Shown here: in pieces, positions 1-11,657 of the stretch
How positions within the stretch are numbered: position 1 is the stretch's first letter
Layout: the number at the start of each line of letters is the position of its first letter
NCBI GenBank assembly: GCA_025642075.2
Contig: JAODUO010000537.1
Coordinates: forward strand, 447,001 to 511,000
DNA from: Ridgeia piscesae
Lineage: Eukaryota; Annelida; Polychaeta; Sabellida; Siboglinidae
Reading direction: 5' to 3'
Length of the DNA stretch: 64,000 nt
Notes under the pieces: model-generated
What the model was told of the DNA's origin: nothing
Seen by the model: the letters and a program-made list of their open reading frames with translations, nothing else
Databases searched by the model: none
Translations under genes and position numbers: made by a program

Positions 1-254
1 ATTGCATTATTTACAACAAAACTAAATCAGCTATGAAAACATTTCGAAGGCAGAGCAAAAGCATGACAAACACCGGATGCGTTGTATGCATGAATACTTA
101 TTATAATGTGTTCCACCACGCCAACGGCAACAAACCTCTCCGCCAAACGCTTGCACACGAATTAATGAAATACAATTTTGACTGAGAATGTGCCCCGCTT
201 CTTCGAGTTCTTACCTTTTTCTCCAAGACGTTTCTCAAAGTTATCTCAAAGTTA

Positions 255-257
<3 letters not shown>

Positions 258-349
<92 letters not shown>

Positions 350-359
350 ATATATATAT
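258..359. repeat. (TA)n microsatellite
   Basis: About 100 bp of almost pure TA directly before the LINE remnant. Confidence 0.95.
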
Positions 360-985
360 TAAAGTTACCAATACCTGGTGTTATGTTAGATGAAAAATTG
401 TCATTTACGGAGCATGTTACAGCCGTGCAAAAGAAGTCTCAGCAGCGACTGCACGTTCTTCGAAAGTTACGAGCTTTCTACGTTGATCCACTACTTCTTC
501 TACGCCTTTACCGTAGCATAATTGAGCCTCTCTTAGCCTACTGCAGCATTTGTTACTACCCTGCTCTTTCTGTGAAAAACCGTAACAGGCTTCTGAAAAT
601 CTCACATGTTTCTGCCAAGATCATTGATTTACCTACACCAAAGCTCTCCGAAATAATCGACCATGCAATTTTGAAGAAAGTTCGTGCTGTCGCTATTGAG
701 TCTGATCACCCGCTCTCTACGTTCTTCCGTCTCAATTGAGATATACCGTTGTATAAAATGTAAAACATCTCGCTATAGCAGGAGTTTTGTGCCTGTGGCC
801 ATTAGAATGTTGAATGCTAAATGAGTCATGTTGATGTCACCCGGTTGAATTGTTCTTGTAGTGGATACATCTGGAAATTCATTTGCATTTTGTTGTGACC
901 ATCCCATATATTTTAGATGTGATCATGAGTTGTAAAATGCATATCCTTTTTAAGGACAATAAAGTGATTAGATTTGATTGATAAA
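360..985 (+). mobile_element. LINE 3' remnant (end of a reverse transcriptase ORF plus 3' tail)
   Basis: From about 360 the reading GVMLDEKLSFTEHVTAVQKK, then LLRLYRSIIEPLLAY and SVKNRNRLLKI, is typical of the post-RT region of animal non-LTR elements. It breaks at 739 but resumes in another frame as TSRYSRSFVPVAIRMLNAK with a stop at 822-824. The 3' tail holds AATAAA and ends in repeated GATTTGATT-like sequence near 985. It is 5'-truncated, with a (TA)n run immediately upstream. The clade is not certain. Confidence 0.75.
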
Positions 986-2570
986 AAAGTCGGTGGTTAA
1001 GGTCATGTGTTTTTGCAAAACTTAGTGTTTATACGTCATCGCATATGACGTTCCCGTTTGTGATCGTTCGTGCGGAATCACGTGACATGCCAATTCGAGC
1101 CTAAGAGGTTTCCTAATACATTATTGTTATCCTGGAAAAAAGCTATATTTCTGATAACTCCACAATAGTTTTTAAATAACTTGATTAAATCAAAATGACG
1201 TCACAAACATCGATCAGCGGGTATTACATCGATACCTTCTCCATATATAATTGTCATCAACATTTATAATTATTATAGTCAGTTATAAAGCCACTTCCTA
1301 GTAATAACTGAACCTAAATACGACACCTAGGTAGATAATATGACATAATATACAACCGGATGCAATGGCAAAGAATTACACTGGAGATGACTGATCAGGT
1401 AATTGTTGGAGAATGTCGTCGAACCACGATGATTTTCAGTTATTAAAGTAAACACTGAAAAACTTATGCAAATAGTCTTGTTGTGGGAGAAAAAATGGAT
1501 TAACTGATTATTAAATATTCCGAAGAGGCCCAGATAATGAACAATATGTAGTTGGATACGGCAGAAAAGAGAAGTGATGGCGGATCCATGTACTCCAATG
1601 GTATCAAGAAGGGGTATAATACATCCCTTTTCAAAAGAAATATTGTAACAATGCCACTATAACTAACATAACATGTTACATTACAAATATGAAAATACTA
1701 CTGTTAGAAACCTTTCCAAGCATGCACAGACGTCCCGCCACATATACACTCTGGTGGAGCTCTTCCTCCAGTCTATTAAAGGATCAAGTGCATCAAGTAA
1801 GATCTCACTGTGTGCAGCACTTCACAAGGCCAGCCAATGGGTGACATCTCAACAATGTTTACACAACTGTAAGCAGCAGTGCTGATTAATGCAGAGACAA
1901 CATGGCACAAATTGTAGATAATACCTTGATAAGGCTTTCATGGAATGCTGTGTTTAAATACGACTCCATCTCAGATCAAGATTACCATGTATAAATTAAG
2001 ACTTTTGTTAAAGATTACCTTCACAGTTGCAGGTACGCCTTAAATAAAAACATTCATGTACATGCATAATTCTTGTGAGAAAGTTGAGGGAACAAAAATA
2101 ATGTTCTGTATTGATTTTATTATAAAAAATATTACACATCCTGCAGTGCTAATGACTCATATAATACAGTATGTCTTCACAAGTCTGACGTATCTCTGGC
2201 TGTTTCATTTCTTTGTTGTCAGGAAAACATCCAAGATAAAAAAAATGCAACATTCTTCAAATAGTGAAATAGTAGTAAAGGATGTGTGGTGATAAAGATG
2301 GTATGAAGCAAAAGTGAAGTCATTACTATTACATAGCCATTTCATGACAGTTTACATACATTTTTTTTAACAAAGATGTTTTCAACAATATACAATGCTT
2401 TCTTCCATGAAAATTCTGTAACATTAATAAAATAATAAATACATATGAATGCCTTTTCAAACCGGTTCATTACATGATAAGTGTACGGGTGAGTGGAAAG
2501 TGGCACAACGGTTCATCATCGACTTGTTACTTCACTGTGGGAAACAAGTCAAGCAACACAGACCACACCT
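986..2570. other. Intergenic stretch between the LINE remnant and the 3' end of MTFMT
   Basis: AT-rich, with only short chance ORFs and no protein or RNA gene that I recognise. Its right part should be the MTFMT 3' UTR. Confidence 0.6.
2116..2121 (-). terminator. Candidate poly(A) signal for MTFMT
   Basis: AATAAA on the minus strand, about 450 nt past the MTFMT stop codon. It is the first canonical hexamer I noticed downstream. In AT-rich DNA such hexamers occur by chance, so this is weak support. Confidence 0.25.
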
Positions 2571-2774
2571 CTAAGCAAAGGCTAGCGTTGCATGATCTGG
2601 ATCGAACAGTTTCACTTGGGCGGCTGTTGTCCTGAAAGTGTACTTGTCGAGTTCATTCGAGCAGCTCTCAAAAGCGACCCCAGTATGCTGTGGCTTACTC
2701 AGATAGCCATTGTAGAAGGCTTTTGCTGACATTGGCTTCTTCAGAACAATTTGTTGGAATCCAACCCAGCCATC
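2571..2774 (-). CDS. MTFMT: MTFMT exon 10 and stop codon
   Basis: Encodes residues 319-385 and the TAG stop (2573-2571). [17 protein letters not shown] followed by FYNGYL matches the conserved human DGWIGVRSVMLKK....DFYNGYL. The tail after FYNGYL is poorly conserved, as usual in this family. Acceptor ACATTCAG|GAT. Confidence 0.92.
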   Translation of the reverse strand, partial: DGWVGFQQIVLKKPMSAKAFYNGYLSKPQHTGVAFESCSNELDKYTFRTTAAQVKLFDPDHATLAFA

Positions 2775-5700
2775 CTGAATGTAACAGAATTTCATTAAAC
2801 ATCCCCATCGTATCACAAACTACACAAACATATTTTACTTATTATCCTTTGAGTTTAATAAACCATGTCTTGTTTTAATAGAAGGTTTCCATTAATATTT
2901 GATCGTGACATCATGTTACACTTCTATAGATGTTGTAAGAAACAGATCTGCAAAATGTTTTATTTATTATTTATTTGATTGTTCACATGGCAACGATCTG
3001 CCTTTGAAGGCATATTCAAAGGTCTGACAGCATGTTGTCAGTGTACTGACAGAAGAAGTCCCATTCCCACCAAGTCACAACATCCCTGACTACACTAGAA
3101 TTCACTACTCAGGGATCTGAGTGACACTATGGCAATTTCTTAAAGCAGTTTACCCTGAACTGTTAAATTCAACATTAGTTCTACTTTATTAACATATATT
3201 TGGGTGGTCAGTATGTTTTGATATACAGCGTACATATACAACAGTCAATTCCCAAATTATGCTTACAATCAAGACACCTTTTTACTGTTAGAAGGTTGGA
3301 ATTTTAAATATGTTTATATATAATATAAAGGCATTACCCCCCTGGTACATTAAATACGTACTATTTTGCAACATTAAATGTATCACTTACGAGACACTTG
3401 ATGCAGAGAACCTCAGTGCTGCGATGGTAGAAGGGAATCCCTGGCAGCACACACACAGAGTCCTGGGGAAACTCATCCTCCAAATGATCACCAATGCCTA
3501 AACCTGAAAAAATAACTTACCGTCATCACTCACCAGTAAGACTTGGCTACATAGCACAGCATGTGATAATACTGCCTGAAGAACATTTCCTTTCTGCATG
3601 GGTAAAATAATTGATTAATTTGCAGAAATATATCTGATATAGAACAACAGAAAACAGTATCGTATAGTGAAGTAAAATAGACATACGACTGTCTGTAACA
3701 TAATTCACTAATAAGAAAATTGATTTGGACAGTTTCATTCTCTATTTTCACTGTACTGAAATGTGCTTGAAGCGAATCATGTGTTTAACGGAATCAAACT
3801 GAGCCGGCACAAAATGATTCATACACTGGATGAAATATTTTCTTTCCACTTTTAGAATGATTACTCATTACATGTCACATGATCTAATGGCCTTGCAAAA
3901 AGCATCCCACAAGGCACATGAGCGGGAAAAGAAGGAGAGGTAGACAGAAAAGACAACACGCAGTGGACTGGCCTAAACATCTATGAGTCACAAATAGCAG
4001 CAAGACTGGCAAAGGTGGAAACAAATTGCCAGATTATTATCACAAGTGCCTAAAATGTCCCCATTCAGTTATGGGATAAGTACAGGTACAGGTATTCATT
4101 ACAAACTGTAGCCAATTCACGTATGATTCTAAAGTAGACCACAATATTAATCTACTGGAATCACACAAAAATACTTACTGGCCATGTCACTGAGAGAGAC
4201 CATGTCAAGAAACTTCACTGGTTTCCCATTCCACTTACTTCGCAGTTTCAGCTGAAACAGACAATAGTTCACTCAAATGACTGATTCTGCATTCAATTTG
4301 GACAATAAAACTCGCTAACAATCAGTTCAGTTAACAAGTTCTACATATTAATAACATGTGCATTAGTGTTCTGTTTCAAAATAATCATGACAATTGGTTA
4401 ATAATAACTGCTGGGTATAAAGGAACACTATATAAGATATACCTGATTACATTTACTGATGTATACAATATAGATATATTTTAATGCGATTCATTCGGTA
4501 TGTTGTTATTTGTTTTTTATTCATATGCAATTTCTACTATCAATTTAACATTTATTTTTTATTTATACATCTTAATGTACTACCTATTAAATGTTATAGT
4601 ATTCATTGTTTAAAAACTTATAAACTGTATTGACACATCTGCACTATTCAGCCATTACACCTTAAGATGAATTATTATATAGTTACTGGTCTAAATTTCA
4701 GGGTTTTTTAAATTAAATATGTTACTATGTTTGATTCTATAATCTATATGGTAACTAAGTACTAATAATTTGATATAGATTTTTTTCATAAATCAAAATA
4801 ATGATTTACAAGGAAACACATTATACTATAAATGAAATCTAGTAACAGAAATGTAAATAAGTGCTGGAATAACTTACAGATTCTCCTAAAGCTCTGAACT
4901 GAGCATCAATTTCTTCTGGTTTCTGATTCTCCCAGTCAACATGTGCATTCATCGCTGTCAGTTTGTGGGCTGAAATTAGAATATATTTCATTGTAGCCTT
5001 TGGATCTAGTTGCCTCAAGAAACATGTAAAAAACAAGTATCATACATAGTCAATGAATTTTTATTTTAGACCTGACTGATGACTATCTATTAAAGGTGTC
5101 AGTTTGTTTTGCAAACCACATGACCATAGCTTTATGCAGAGACCCGTCCACCCGTCGTTTGAATGGGTAAAACAGTTGTGGATGGGTAGAAATATGGGAT
5201 GGGTAAAAAATGAGAAAAAAAAACCCATAGATATTGTCAGTTATGCCTCAAAAGTGAGTGTAAATGGTGTCACATGTGTGTTTGTAGTCCATTTCAGGTC
5301 ATCAGGCACATTTGAAAGTTTGTAAACTGCCATGTGTCCACCAAAACATGTGTGACGGGCAATAATTTGGTTCTGCATAAAGCCCTGCATACAACAATCT
5401 ATTTACATAAACTGAATTTAGAGTTCATGTTTATTACACTATTCAAACTGGGGTTACAAATACACTGGAGCCACTGTAAGTGTATCTCCTCCCAAGTGCC
5501 ACGGTGTGCTTGCATTATGTTCATGTGTCATTAGACCACCAAACTTTGATCTACCAATCAGCGATTCATTAAAAAAAGATTTATTTATTCATAATAAACT
5601 TTTTTCAGTGAACTAATTAAGTGAACAGACATTGTTTAGGTCTCTAACGTTCCTAAACCATTCTTTTAGGCATATTTTGTAAATAAAGTTTTAGTCACAA

Positions 5701-8700
5701 TTTAGTTGCTCTTCCATGTACTCTTTCTTGCTTTTTTATGTCTACTTGGAGGTGCATTTATTCAGTTGTCAAGTAGCAGTTGACATTTTGTAAATATTAT
5801 AATATATATCACATATGGTAACAACACATAAAGTATGCAGATGTGGTGGAAATACTTACCATAGGTAACACCAATGTGTTTTTGTTCATGCTCTCGTCTT
5901 TCAAGGTTCAACACGTTTTGAAATGCATACAACAGCTGAAAGAGAGACAGAGATGATCAACATATTGAATATCAATGCCACTTATCTGACATTAATTTTA
6001 TGTAACAAATATGATGTGTTCTAACAAAATGAGTTGTACAAAAAGCTAGTCATACCATTGGAAAGAAGATATATTAAGCTTTCCAACTGCATAAAAATCA
6101 TGGATCTAGCTCAAATATATTCGACACTGACATGGGGTAGAAAGGTTCAAACTGAGAAAAATCAATTTGAAGTTCGCGTTCACGTAAGCACATGATTGAG
6201 TACATTGTCTTTCCAAATTTGTCCATTTTGCTCCATTTGATGCTTTCAAAATAAACTCCAAAGTCATGTTCATCGTCAAAGATATATCATGCAAACTGTT
6301 TATTGAAATCATTGCAAGATAGCGAGTGTTCACTGTGCACTCGCAGCTTGAAGCCAATCGGGTGACACTATCAACAATGTACCACATCAGGTGACTTTTG
6401 TTTAGTGTTAAATGCTGCTATTGGCTAATGTTGATGCCAATAGTCAATTCCTCTACCATATTCAGATAGTGGACACTCTAGGCTTTCAAGGGAAACCCCA
6501 AACAATGCAACTCGAACAGGTGCGATTTATTGGTTCTGTTTTACAAAATTCATGCGTGAAATTTTCAACAGCATTTCTAAAACAGGTTATAAATGGTATA
6601 AATTAGAAATAAGCATTGCCAGTTGATAGAAAAGATATTAAATTCTAGCTTGGTGTGAAAAAAGTCCAAATTGTAACAAACTGTCATGCAATGAAGCACC
6701 TACTGTTAGTGCAGTTGGTGAGTGAACAAGACAGACAAGGACATACCATATGCGAGCCTTGTCCAGCAAGAAACTGCTCCAACTGTTTCGTTGTGCAGTT
6801 TTCCGGAACGGGATATCGAGACTGCATAAGCAGTGGGCCAATGTCGAAGCTGAACAGAAAACAAGACCAATACACTGAGGGTGTCTTCTCCAAATAATGC
6901 ATATGTGAGTCTAAACCCAACACCTGTTAAAATGTTCACATAGTTCATGCAGAACCATGCCAATTCCTTGTGTTATGTCAACTTAATTTTTTTTACAGCA
7001 TTTCTGAAATAAACACCTAATTACAAATGATTGTTTCAAGGAGAGAATAAAACAATGACATAACAAAACTTTCTGCTTAGACACACGTCTGCATGTCATT
7101 TCATCCCTTGTGGTTGATTCAATTAAAGCTATTGTTACTACAAATACTTTACGTAAGCCAACAGCAACATGACAATAAATGGCGATGTAAATGGAGATAT
7201 ACATACTGATGTGGTCTGATTTCAATGATTGAAATGCCAGTGACTTCATCTCCACTCAGAATGGTGTGCATGATGGGGGATGCACCTCTCCATCGCGGCA
7301 GCACACTCGCATGTACGTTCAGGATACCGCTGCAGACCCACAAACTCGGTGTCACAACACAGTGTATTTTGCCCAGCCCACAAAATATACAAATATTTTA
7401 TTTGTATTTTGGATACCATATATAAGCCAAATCTCAGTCAGGTAACACAAAACATATATATGTTGTGCATGTGTGCATGCATGAATAATTTACATAGAAA
7501 AGTATCTGCAACATAGTTAGCAAAATTAGAAGAAAAATTTATTTACTACATAGAATTGTATAGAATGGTCACTAGAAACTTGTAATTACTGAAGACTATC
7601 ATTCATTTTGTTTAGTAGTTATAGCCATTACATAAGTACTAATGTGTAAACATCATATCATTTATTTACAATTTTTTAAATTTTCAAATAAACTAACATT
7701 TATCCATTCCACACTGCACAGATTATTTTATCAACCATGTACAGTGCATATATCACATTCTGTCAGAAATGAATTAAAATGATGTTGCTGGTACTTACTA
7801 AGGAAATACGGAGATAGTTCTCTTTGGAATTAAATGTCCGAAAGACACGACTGCGCCAATATCATATTCTCCAGGCAATTCCTGCAGTGGCCATTTATAC
7901 ATTGGTAATCCATTCTGCTGGCAGTATTGACCTACTGGACACTGCAAAACAACATAAGCATCAGTTAACTGGTAACACTTGTTAAGCAATTAATTTGTGG
8001 TGAAGTTAGTAAAATAAGGATGGGTAAGAACTAAGAAATTTAAAATGATGCTGGTAATGGTCTTAGGTGATTACCTCCAAACAGCCCAAACTTGGGCTAA
8101 CGCAGGAGTTGTTCTTCTCTAGAATTTGTGAGTCCACTACAGGTTACACATTTACCCCGTGTGGGATCTTTTACTTCCCCTGGCATAGACACCAGACAGA
8201 AGGGACCACCGGCTTTTAGTGTCTCTTCCGAAAGACACAGGCAAATGTGGGGTGAAGAAATTGCCTAAGTTTCGAAAAGGCGGTAGGTGGGATTGAACTA
8301 CCGTCCCCTCGATTGACGGTCCGGCGCTCTACCGCGCGACCACCGCTCCCCACAATGAAATGTCAGCAGAGTATTTTCAAAGCAGTTTCTACACTTTTTA
8401 ATGCCAACATAGATTCGATGGTGCAGAAATACAGTGTTTATTATATTATTGTAACAATTTAACGAAATAAAAACATTTTATGATTAATATGAATATTCTG
8501 AATAAACTCTGCCTTGCAATCTTGCAGTTGTTCACTAAGAAATTAACACCACAAAGTCTGATACATGATTATTTAATACTTCCAAAGAAATTCTGAGAGT
8601 ATCTGGCACATTTTTATTGGCATTTGATAAGCTAAATTTGTCAGTTACTGTTAATAAAATGAATGTACTTCCAAATAAACTCTGATAATATCTTGCAAGT

Positions 8701-9248
8701 TTGCACATTATCATAGACATGTGAGAAGTGAAATGTATCAGTTACTGTTGATAAAACTTATGTACTGAATGGGTTGCTACATTTACCTAGGTGGTAACCT
8801 GGTGGCACTAGAAGAAGGGTATGCCTAAATTGCAATTAAGATGAGAAGAGCATATAAAGAAGAACATAAGAAAGGCATAGGAAGAATGCTGACAGGAAGA
8901 AGAGGAAATGGATAACAGCCGGGGAGTGGTGCAGCAGTATAAGAACATGTCAATCTCACCACTTTATTAGGTATGGATATAACCATTCGTGACCAAAACC
9001 ATCATGGATAAAACCACTATCATTATTCTTTCTTTAATTTTTAATTATTCAGTCATGTAGATTTTGGCACCTCGTGTCTTGGATAGGTGATGGATGACCT
9101 AACAAACTGTGTATGATTTCATCTCAAAAATATAGTTTTATTGATGTAGGATTGTGTCCGTGAGAGGTTTTTTCACATTATATCTTGAGAAGTGTTGAAT
9201 GTGTGGAATTATGCCCTAAACGACTGTTTATAATATATATATATATAA

Positions 9249-9322
<74 letters not shown>

Positions 9323-11657
9323 TATAGATTTAAGTATGCTTAGCCATGACGGCATATGGAGCCTGTTGGTTGAAGCAGGAAAAGGGACAGAGAACAGTTC
9401 CATTTTCTCAGGTGGACCTACAGAAACAAATAACAAAATCAACAAAGCTGGCATAAAAACATGTATGTTTTACAAGAAAGTACCTTCTCTGATGGAACAA
9501 CTACATCCAGAGTCCCCACGACTTTTGGGTCTCCTTTCAACCTGGAGGCAAAGACAGTGTATATGTTATTAGCCATATTTTATGCTGCAGTGAAAGTATG
9601 TGTATCACCAAAAACATTTAGTCAAAATTGTCCCATGCACTGTTTATTTTGAATTGTTTTTAACTAAAAGTACTCGTTTATACTAACCACCAAAGTGTAA
9701 ATTTTTCAATTGTTTGCAATGTGAAGGTATTAGACAAATGCTTTACAACAATATTACTGGCTACAATGCACATAATGCATTAGAACAGCAGTTCTCAACC
9801 TTTTGATCTACAAGGCCCTGTGTCAAAAACAAAATCTAGGGACCCCTCTCATAAGATACACATTTTCGCTATATAATGATGTCAGCAGTTATTTTTTCTA
9901 AGGGTAAATGCTTTCAAATAAACATTGAAACTGAAAGAAAACGTATTTGAAGTTGTGAGTGTTATAATGCAGGTTGTAAAATACTCCTGATATAAAACAA
10001 TTATTTTTTAAATTGAACTAGCTGTCACTGTTGGTTCTCTAAAACATTTTTGTTCTTCAAAACTGTTCTCACAATAGCCTAACTACAAACTTCAGTCATT
10101 TACATAAAGATCTTTGACAAACAGACATGCAAGTCATCTACAATGGTCAGCTTGGACGTGTATTTAGTTTTCAGTGCTGTCATGGCTGAAAAGCCATCCT
10201 CACACAAGTAGGTGGTTCTCTGAGGCCCTCAAGTGGCCCAGAGACCCCAGATTGAGAACTGCTGGTTTAGAGACTTAACAAGGCAAGACTTTTAAATGGC
10301 AGTACAGTAGCTTTGGTTAGTTTTCAGGCATTGCCTTTATATGGTATTAACCCATTTTATCCTGAATACCATTCTAGTCGTAGTTACCCTTTTTATCCGG
10401 AATACGATTCTAGTCGTACTTTGCACTTGACACGGCTTCCCTGCACTCTGACGTTTTGGAATCCCATTGGCTGGTTAACACTGAATGACGTCAGTATATC
10501 GGGATCACTAGGAAACCCATATTTTTCAACCAATCAGTGCCGTTCTTTGCTAAAGTGAAATCAAAGATGGCGTCGAATCGCAAAGACCGTTAAATGTTGA
10601 CGTATTTTGAAGGATAACTCCGCTAATTTACTTCATACTGGTGATGACAAGAAGGCAGACAAATGGATAGATGATATAAGATGGACGGTTATGGTATTTG
10701 ATGCGATATTTGTCCGTGAAGACATACTTTGATGCCATCGAAGTGGGGTCAACCGACAACGGCATCCATTTTCGCCCACCTTGCACCATGCCGTATTTTT
10801 GGTGCCAACAAAGTTAAGATTATTTCCAACGACAGTAACTACTTCATAAATACAGTGACGTTGAAATGTTGACCAAAGTTGTTACTTTAGAGTACTTCTT
10901 TATTAGTTATAAGAAATGAGCCACAACATTATACATCATTGACAATTTTTTTCATAAATTTGCATAATTCCGCTCAGCGGCGCCACACGTTGGCGATTCA
11001 ATTGACTGACATGAGGGTATTACAAACAATTTTACATAATGAGATTATTATCTCCAAGATGTGTGGACAAGTTGTATACTTTTATTTTCAGCAGAGACTA
11101 ATGCATAAAATAAACTCAACTTGCTCCTGACATGTTGCCTCCTTCATGGCGAAAATGTCAGGTGTGTCAATGTGACAAACCTCAACATAGGTTTGAATTT
11201 ATTGGGCATGTTTTGCCATATGCCACATATAATATATATGACAAAACCATGAGTTTGTTGATGAAACTTGATAGTTTATTTTATCTACTTTCTAAAGGTA
11301 TATCACATTTAAAAATGGATTGAGAAATAATAAAGTTATGTCCATTTTAAATGAAGGCCTGTCATTTTTAATGTTGACTGATTGGTTTGAGGAAATGATC
11401 AGGAACTGGCTGCAACTCGTCTGCACTAGCTTCAGGACAAAATGGGTTAAGTACTGATTACAGAAGTGCAAATGACCTACTGACCTGTTGAGGTTCAACA
11501 TCTTGAGATGCTGTGTTGCAAACCAGTCTGTCCCAAAGAAGAGGGTTCTCCATGGTGGTATGGTCCTTGCAGTTGGCGGCATGTCACCGGCAGTGTACCG
11601 ACTAAAGTATCTCCTACCAACTGTAGCAAATGTTGTATGTCTAAAACGAGGACCCAT
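2571..11657 (-). CDS. MTFMT: Mitochondrial methionyl-tRNA formyltransferase, complete gene of 10 exons
   Basis: The enzyme transfers a formyl group from 10-formyl-tetrahydrofolate to Met-tRNA(Met) in the mitochondrial matrix, for translation initiation. Ten exons join without a frame break: 11657-11485, 9541-9484, 7941-7799, 7329-7207, 6849-6747, 5935-5860, 4969-4878, 4251-4179, 3503-3391 and 2774-2571. All introns are GT-AG. The 1158-nt CDS gives 385 aa, against about 389 for human MTFMT. Order of domains: Arg-rich, acid-poor presequence (about residues 1-40); formyltransferase N-domain starting at [12 protein letters not shown]; signature [16 protein letters not shown]-terminal domain with [14 protein letters not shown]. 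The expected catalytic Asn, His and Asp are N129, H131 (in NVH) and D168 (in FDIG). The start was chosen at the Met (11657) that opens the presequence-like stretch; an in-frame Met at 11804 or 11915 would give a longer N-terminus. The gene is divergent from PPIP5K. Family assignment is firm; the exact start is inferred. Confidence 0.93.
3391..3503 (-). CDS. MTFMT: MTFMT exon 9
   Basis: Encodes residues 281-318, including [20 protein letters not shown]. This fits the human strand LIPGSVIYHKQSQILLVYC. Acceptor TTTTCAG|GT, donor TGTCTC|GTAAGT, leaving phase 0. Confidence 0.87.
3910..4095 (+). mobile_element. Degenerate LINE C-terminal tail in MTFMT intron 8
   Basis: The reading [11 protein letters not shown], followed after a frame change by [19 protein letters not shown], fits the RGRQ..RW.DNI.EWTGL..A.SQRA pattern at the C-terminus of many animal LINE ORF2 proteins. 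The downstream TGTCCCC...GGGATAAG and GGTACAGGTA-type tail also fits. It is frameshifted and short. Confidence 0.5.
4179..4251 (-). CDS. MTFMT: MTFMT exon 8
   Basis: A 73-nt exon encoding [20 protein letters not shown] (residues 257-281), equivalent to human IKLLDLVEV. Acceptor TGTTTCAG|CTG, donor GGCCA|GTAAGT, leaving phase 1. Confidence 0.85.
4878..4969 (-). CDS. MTFMT: MTFMT exon 7: start of the C-terminal domain
   Basis: Encodes residues 226-256, including [20 protein letters not shown], which fits the family pattern APKI....IDW....EI that opens the C-terminal tRNA-binding domain. Acceptor AATTTCAG|CC, donor GAATCT|GTAAGT. Confidence 0.88.
5860..5935 (-). CDS. MTFMT: MTFMT exon 6
   Basis: A 76-nt exon encoding [20 protein letters not shown] and IGVTYG (residues 201-226). 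It is the equivalent of the linker that ends in GATYA in human MTFMT. Acceptor CTTTCAG|CTG, donor CTATG|GTAAGT. Confidence 0.85.
6747..6849 (-). CDS. MTFMT: MTFMT exon 5: catalytic Asp
   Basis: Encodes residues 166-200, [18 protein letters not shown] onward. FDIG corresponds to the human FDVG, with the catalytic Asp (D168). Acceptor TGTTCAG|C, donor CATATG|GTATGT, leaving phase 0. Confidence 0.9.
7207..7329 (-). CDS. MTFMT: MTFMT exon 4: catalytic signature
   Basis: Encodes residues 125-166 with [15 protein letters not shown] and [13 protein letters not shown]129 and H131 are the expected catalytic Asn and His. Acceptor TCTGCAG|C, donor CATCA|GTATGT. Confidence 0.92.
7799..7941 (-). CDS. MTFMT: MTFMT exon 3
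   Basis: Encodes residues 78-125, including [18 protein letters not shown] and [15 protein letters not shown], the strand that leads to the active site. Acceptor TTTTGCAG|TGT. Donor CCTTA|GTAAGT, so the Tyr of FPYGILNVH is split between exons 3 and 4, at the same peptide position as human FPYGILNVH. Confidence 0.9.
8070..8351 (-). mobile_element. tRNA-derived SINE in MTFMT intron 2
   Basis: Read on the minus strand, the element starts GGGGAGCGGTGGTCGCGCGG. It has an A-box-like TGGTCGCGCGGTAG (within 8323-8342) and a B-box-like AGTTCAATCCC (8289-8299), spaced as in a tRNA gene. A non-tRNA body of about 200 bp follows. The head cannot be a working tRNA because there is no CCA-side acceptor stem match and the body runs on. 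The family is not named. Confidence 0.65.
9231..9328. repeat. (TA)n microsatellite in MTFMT intron 2
   Basis: Slightly interrupted TA run of about 100 bp. Confidence 0.95.
9484..9541 (-). CDS. MTFMT: MTFMT exon 2
   Basis: A 58-nt exon encoding [19 protein letters not shown] (residues 58-77), equivalent to the EVVTMPS strand of human MTFMT. Acceptor CTCCAG|G, donor GAGAAG|GTACTT. It enters in phase 2 and leaves in phase 0. It lies just beside a (TA)n tract at 9231-9328 in the next intron. Confidence 0.85.
9786..10264 (-). mobile_element. hAT (Charlie-type) DNA transposon relic in MTFMT intron 1
   Basis: Terminal inverted repeats CAGCAGTTCTCAACC (9786-9800) and GATTGAGAACTGCTG (10250-10264) resemble the widespread hAT end CAGTGGTTCTCAACC. 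Flanking 8-mers CATTAGAA and GTTTAGAG look like a decayed target duplication. On the minus strand the inside encodes [19 protein letters not shown], the C-terminal hAT transposase dimerisation region, so this is a deleted autonomous copy and not a pure MITE. Confidence 0.75.
10351..11446. mobile_element. piggyBac-like element with TTAA target duplication, non-autonomous
   Basis: The ends are CCCATTTTATCCTGAA (10351-10366) and its near-perfect inverse TTCAGGACAAAATGGG (11431-11446), 15 of 16 matching. Each is flanked outside by TTAA (10347-10350 and 11447-11450). TTAA duplications with CCC ends are diagnostic of the piggyBac superfamily. A subterminal unit (..ATTCTAGTCGTA) is repeated at about 10351-10383 and 10387-10419. 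I see no transposase ORF in the 1.1 kb. The element lies in MTFMT intron 1, only about 35 bp from the exon 1 donor. Confidence 0.8.
11485..11657 (-). CDS. MTFMT: MTFMT exon 1: start, presequence and start of the formyltransferase fold
   Basis: Encodes residues 1-58. The first about 40 residues ([20 protein letters not shown] onward) are rich in Arg, Thr and Phe and almost free of acidic residues, as in a mitochondrial targeting peptide. The motif [13 protein letters not shown] matches the first beta strand of the fold. The donor reads AACAG|GTCAGT and leaves phase 2. Confidence 0.85.

Noticed and set aside
8281..8351. A tRNA gene
   Set aside because: A and B boxes are present, but the acceptor stem does not close and the sequence runs into a SINE body, so it is a tRNA-derived SINE head.
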